A stretch of DNA of 64,000 nucleotides from positions 76,140,671 through 76,204,670 of the forward strand of contig NC_133647.1 in the NCBI RefSeq assembly GCF_009905375.1, read 5' to 3'. Shown in pieces: positions 59,500-64,000 of this stretch (the stretch's first letter is position 1; each line of letters begins with the position of its first letter). The notes below the pieces were generated by a model. It was not told the DNA's origin and ran no database searches. It was given only the letters and a program-made list of their open reading frames with translations. Source of the stretch: Apium graveolens. Taxonomy: Eukaryota > Streptophyta > Magnoliopsida > Apiales > Apiaceae. Both the position numbers and the translations under genes were made by a program.

Positions 59500-60393
59500 T
59501 GTGATATCCCATATTTTTCAGAATTATTATTATTATTTGAATATGTTTAGGTGATTTTCTAATTAGGAAGGAATAAAGTTGTGGATATTTTATTCTTGTT
59601 TGACGAGTTGGTGTTATTAAATGGTAATGTGCTAATTGTTAAGTGTTATATCGATTCTTGTTAATTTCTAAAAATATTTACTGAAATGTATTATTTTCAA
59701 AAGTTTATTTGAAAACCGATCATTTTATTGATATCGGTAAATTGAGTTAGTTTAGTAATATTAGGGATTGGATGGATATTCTGTCTGCTATGTGTTGTAT
59801 GTAATATTAATTGTGTGGAACTGTTTTTCTGATTTCATTTATTTCTAAAATCCGTATATAATTTCAAAATTCTTCAAAAATTACGAAACTCATATTTATT
59901 TAAGTTTAGAATATTCTGAAAATTTTAAAATTATTTTGGGAATTTTTGGGATTAATTTTACCCGCGGATATAAATTGTATTTTAATAATTGTTTTTAAAT
60001 TACGAAATTTATGTTTTTATAAACTTCGGGATATTTGTAACATTTTAAGATTATTTTCATGATTTTCTAAATTTGTTTCAAGTGCAGCTCGGTTCGTTAA
60101 TTGTGAAATGCGGTTATATCGCACGAGTCAAAAATGTTTTAAAAATTATGAAAATTTTACTTTATTAGTTTTTTAATATTTGGGAAATTTAAAAATTAAT
60201 TTGGGATTATTTCGATTTGTTTTTATCCGTACTTTTGTTTGTTAATCATAAAATACGGGTCTGATGCATGATTCAAAAATACTTTAAATATTATGAAAAT
60301 TTTATTTTATTAGTTTTTAATAATTCCGAGAATTTTAGCATTTATTTGGTAATTTTTCAAATTTTATTATCCGTGCATTTATTCATTTAAATG
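59500..60393 (+). repeat. D LTR 3, interrupted
   Basis: Begins TGTGATATCCC. Lacks about 210 bp (equivalent to 54391-54601) present in LTRs 1 and 2, but keeps the part that LTR 1 lost. Cut at 60393 by the next insertion; AAATG (60389-60393) is the presumed target site. Confidence 0.85.
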
Positions 60394-62200
60394 TGATAGG
60401 GATAAATAAATCATGAGTACATAATTAAATATTACAGTTTGGGCCGCAAGGCCCAATAAGAAGATGTATGACATTCAGACCAGAAAGGTTAACATGTTGA
60501 TCATGCCTGATGGACCAGATCAGGCCTGATGGAACAAAGTGCTGGATTTTAATCGCAGCAGAGGCATGGTAAAACACTTTTACACATATAAAATCCAAAT
60601 AAAAGCATATAAATCGTGGTAAAAACGTAGGGATCGATTACTAACCTTTAATATACGATCCAAAAGCAACGATCGGAGATCCTTAGTAGCTGCTCCTCAA
60701 ACGTGAAGCACTCCACCGGTATCCACCAAGAAAATGACGTTAAGGAGGAGGAGGAGGTGGAGAGAATTAGGTTTTATAAAATTTTGGGGTTTTGGGTTAG
60801 AATCAAAATAGGGTTTATAATAGTATATTTATAGGCAAAATTTTCAGCTGAAATTTTCCCATAAATATTATTATTATTATCCCATTTATTATTCTCATTA
60901 ATAATTAAAACACCTTTTAATTATTAATTCTTTTTCTAAACACTTTAGAAATAATTCTCTCTCTTGATTTAATTTCCAAAAATTAAATCCTTAATTAATA
61001 ATATTAAGAACTTTTCTTAATTAATTTATAATCAATTAAATCTCATTTAATCAATTATTAAATTTTCCAATTAATTATTTATTTCATAAATAAATAATTA
61101 TTAGCCATTATTAATTAATTCCTCCACCATTAAATCATTCTCTTTTTATGGTGTGACCCTGTAGGTTCAATATTAAGCCGGTAGTAAAAATAAATAATAA
61201 TAAAACTATTTTATCATTATTTATATAAATTCTCTAATTTATTAAATATGATTAATTAATTAATCACATTTATTCTACATCGTGAGGGATACTTCACAGC
61301 ATATCGCGACTATCCGGATAATACGAATTCACTGCTTAGAATACCAAGAACCTATTCAGTGAATAGTTACCGTACAATAAACTCCTTCTACCCTACAATG
61401 TCCTGATTAAATACAAGGCATGGATCTCGTGTCAAGCCTATCTAATTTAATCACTTGCTTACCATTTACTATGCTTAGTTCTATGCAAATTAGAAACTCC
61501 TTTCTAATTTCATTCACTCTGGCCAGAGATTCCTGAACTAGCATAAGTGGATCAGCCTTGAACATTCGCTTCCTTCACTGGAAGGGGTAGATCCTTTATT
61601 GATCATACACTATCTTCGTGTACAAATTCCTATACCCAGTAGAGCCCTAATAATTGTCCCTGGAGACTAAGAACTAAACCAAAGCATAGTTCAGTGTACA
61701 CAAGATGACTATGATGACCTCAAGTCTAAGGATACTTGTACAACTATCACTATGTGAACAACTGCTGACACGTGAGTGAACTCCATCAGTTGTTCAGCTG
61801 TGCGAGTCATGTTCAGTGAACTTATTCTATAATAAGCACCTACATACTAGCTATAGTGTCACCACACAAATATCTATGAGAACAGACATCCTTCATAATG
61901 AAGCAAGCATAGTATGTACCGATCTTTGCGGATTATTAATTACCAGTTAGTAATCCTACGACCAGGAACTATTTAAGTTTAGAGTTATCATCTTTTAGGT
62001 CTCACTATTATGATCTCATCATAATTCATGAAAAGATTTACTCTAAACTATGGTATATCTTATTTAAATACTTAAATAGATAATGCCCATAATAAAAACA
62101 AAACTAGTCTTTTATTAATATCAATGAAATCGAAATAGATTACATAAAAAGTTATTCCTAAATCCTAATACATGATTGGACTTAGGACATATTCCTTTCA
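60394..62200 (-). repeat. 3' LTR of Angela-like copia (1807 bp)
   Basis: Plus-strand limits TGATAGGGATAAA...TTCCTTTCA. On the minus strand a TATA box (TATAAATA, 60826-60833) lies near the distal end. AT-rich with no gene. Confidence 0.82.
60826..60833 (-). promoter_or_regulatory. TATA box in Angela-like LTR
   Basis: Minus strand CCTATAAATATAC, followed by a leader containing CTCCTCCTCCTCC on the way to the LTR end. Confidence 0.5.
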
Positions 62201-62212
62201 ATCTCCCACTTG
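62201..62212 (-). other. Polypurine tract of Angela-like copia
   Basis: Minus strand AAGTGGGAGAT next to the LTR. Confidence 0.82.
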
Positions 62213-64000
62213 TACTAAAGCCAATCACTCTGGTATCTAATACCCATCTTGTCTTTATGGCGATCAAAGTGACTTTCATAAAGTAGCTTTGTGAGTGGGT
62301 CTGCTATGTTGTTATGTGTGTCAACTCTATTTCAATACAATATAAGAAATGTTATTGCGCTCCCACTAACCTTTTGTAGACACATGGTTTATCTACGTTT
62401 TTGATAAAATCAAACTCTTTGATTGTCTCATCAAAAACGGATGTTCCATCTACGAGAAGCTTGCTTTAAACCACATATGGTTCTCAGTAGCTTACACACT
62501 AGGTTTTCATTTCCCTTGGAAAGAAAACCATCTGGCTATATGCCAGATCTCATAGTCGTAGTAAGCAGCAATCGCAAGCAAAATCCGAACTGATTTTAAC
62601 AGGGCTACAGGTAAAAAGTTTCATCAAAGTCAATCCATTGCCTTTGTTTGAATCCTTTTTCCACAAGCCTGGCCTTATAGGTCTCCACCTGGCCATCTGC
62701 TCTAATCATTCTTTCGTATACCGTATACATAGATTCTATTCCGGATTTCATGGCACTATGCCATTTCTCTGAGTCAACACTACTCATAGCCTCATTATAG
62801 GTCACAGGGTTGTCATCATCAATGATCGACAACTCATTGTCATTCTCAATGACAAGGCCATATTACCTCTCAGGTTGGCGAGACACTTTCCCTGACCTAC
62901 GAATGGGCTGTTCTACAGAAGGTTGTTCAGTCAGAACAGGTGTTTCCACTTGAACCGTAGTAGTTTGTGCTTCTTGAAATTCATCAAGTTCAATTTTGCT
63001 CCCACTGTTTCCTTCAAGGATAAACTCCTTTTCCAAGAAGGTAGCATGTCTGGAGACATACACCCGATGATCGGTGTAAAAGTAATACCCTAAAGTCTCT
63101 TTAGGATATCCCACAAAACTACATTTTACGGATCAATATTCCAGCTTATCTGGGTCAACTTTCTTGACATAAGCTGGACATCCCCAAATCTTAACGTGTT
63201 TAAGACTCGGTTTCCTTTCTTTCCATATCTCATACAGAGTTTAAGGAACAGATTTGGAAGGCACCTTATTCAGTAAATATGCTGAGGTTTCCAATGCATA
63301 ACCCCATAGGAATACTTGAAGATTTACATAGCCCATCATGGACCGAACTATGTCTAACAAAGTTCGATTTCTCCTTTCAGATACCAATCTGGAGGAGTCC
63401 ACTGGGAGACTATACCATTTACTTTGAGATAATTTAGAAACACTCCATTAAAGTATTCACCATCTCGATCTAATCGAAGAGTTATAATACTATGTTTGGT
63501 TTGTTTCTCCACTTCATACTTATACTCTTTGAACTTTTCAAAGGCTTCAGACTTGTGTTTCATCAAACACATATCCGAATCTAGATCTATCATCTATGAA
63601 AGTAATGAAGTATGAAAATCCACCCATGGCTTGCATAGACATTGGTCCACATACATCTGTGTGTACCATTCCTAGCAAATTTGTAGTCCTATCTCCATGT
63701 CTACTAAATGGAGACTGCAGTGCCACTATAAAGTGAGATTTTCATCATCCCTTTTCTTTTATTAGTTTGTTCAATCTGAAGTAAATTATGTCACATATAT
63801 ACAGACCATTATTTAAAGCACCACAGGAGGTATCTAATACCCAAGTAGAAATTTGATTTAATGACATATTCACTTCTATCATGAAGATACCTGAATCAGA
63901 AGCGGTAGTCTCACTACCCTTCTTCTTCTTCAATTCCGTAAGGTAAACCTTGCAGTTCCTCTTCCAGTGCCCCACCTTGTTACAGTGAAAGAAAACAACT
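62213..64000 (-). pseudogene. pol: Angela-like copia gag-pol remnant with internal deletions
   Basis: From the window end inward: gag knuckle whose first Cys is Phe (FFHCNKVGHWKRNC); protease start WVLDTSCGA with the usual Gly after DT replaced by Ser, then loss of most of protease and pre-integrase; an integrase core fragment (RLDRDGEYF, GIVSQWTPP) without its catalytic Glu segment; the linker (GYPKETLGYYFYTDHRVYVSR); RT N-terminus (YKARLVEKGFKQRQWIDFDETF); a piece of RT after another deletion; and the RNase H end (NIADPLTKLLYESHF). No YVDD remains. At least three deletions and many stops. Confidence 0.85.

Larger units (their letters stand above)
50935..60393 (+). mobile_element. D: tandem non-coding Tekay-like element (LTR-int-LTR-int-LTR)
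   Basis: Three LTR copies starting at 50935, 54061 and 59500, separated by two near-identical 1.26 kb internal regions, each with a PBS at its left end and a purine tract at its right end. No gag or pol. The third LTR is interrupted at 60393 by the Angela-like element. A three-LTR array normally arises by unequal recombination between LTRs. Confidence 0.9.
60394..64000 (-). mobile_element. Ty1/copia element, probably Angela-like, leaving the window
   Basis: Antisense. 3' LTR 60394-62200, purine tract, then a pol remnant to the window end. The 1.8 kb LTR and the GHWKRNC knuckle/protease context suggest the Angela lineage; this assignment is tentative. Confidence 0.8.

Overview
This 64 kb window is plant nuclear DNA, and essentially all of it is nested LTR retrotransposons. 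The evidence is Ty3/gypsy chromovirus (Tekay/Del-type) and Ty1/copia (Sirevirus-type and Angela-like) polyproteins, initiator-tRNA-Met primer binding sites, long AT-rich LTRs, 5-bp target duplications and one Tourist-like MITE. I see no host gene, rRNA, tRNA or CRISPR. A eudicot, probably an asterid, fits best (recollection of a similar extra ORF in daisy-family copia elements); the species is not determinable here.

Layout. (1) 1-10357, +: Tekay-type element T1. Its 5' LTR is cut by the window edge, gag and pol are damaged, and the 3' LTR is 3.8 kb. (2) 10358-19148, -: Sirevirus-like copia A. T1 sits right beside the ATG of a gene downstream of its pol, so the 3' part of copia A lies off-window to the left. 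(3) 19149-21688: unassigned AT-rich DNA holding a 1.0 kb solo LTR (20414-21413, TSD AACAC). (4) 21689-30647, -: Tekay-type element C, with a complete 3' LTR and only the first 237 bp of its 5' LTR. (5) 30648-50934, +: old Ty3 element E, inserted in the 5' LTR of C; its own LTR is split by copia B. (6) 32985-46501, -: complete copia B (13.5 kb, TSD ACGAG), a Sirevirus-like element with gag, pol and a roughly 4.5 kb additional reading frame, and a MITE in pol. (7) 50935-60393, +: tandem array D (LTR-internal-LTR-internal-LTR) of a non-coding Tekay-like element, inserted in the RT remnant of E. (8) 60394-64000, -: Angela-like copia, inserted in the third LTR of D and leaving the window. Insertion order: C, then E, then B and D, then the Angela-like element; copia A before T1.

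All the polyproteins are dead. Most stops are explained by C-to-T or G-to-A transitions, and several catalytic residues are replaced. The most unusual observations are: short GC-rich reading frames inside the LTRs of T1 and C whose N-termini resemble the histone H3 tail; an 8-bp word (TCCGTTGA/TCAACGGA) scattered through the LTRs, spacers and coding regions of copia B and the solo LTR, with a different word (ATCAGAACTT/AAGTTCTGAT) playing the same part in copia A; downstream genes in the Sirevirus-like elements with their own TATA boxes; and the three-LTR tandem array.
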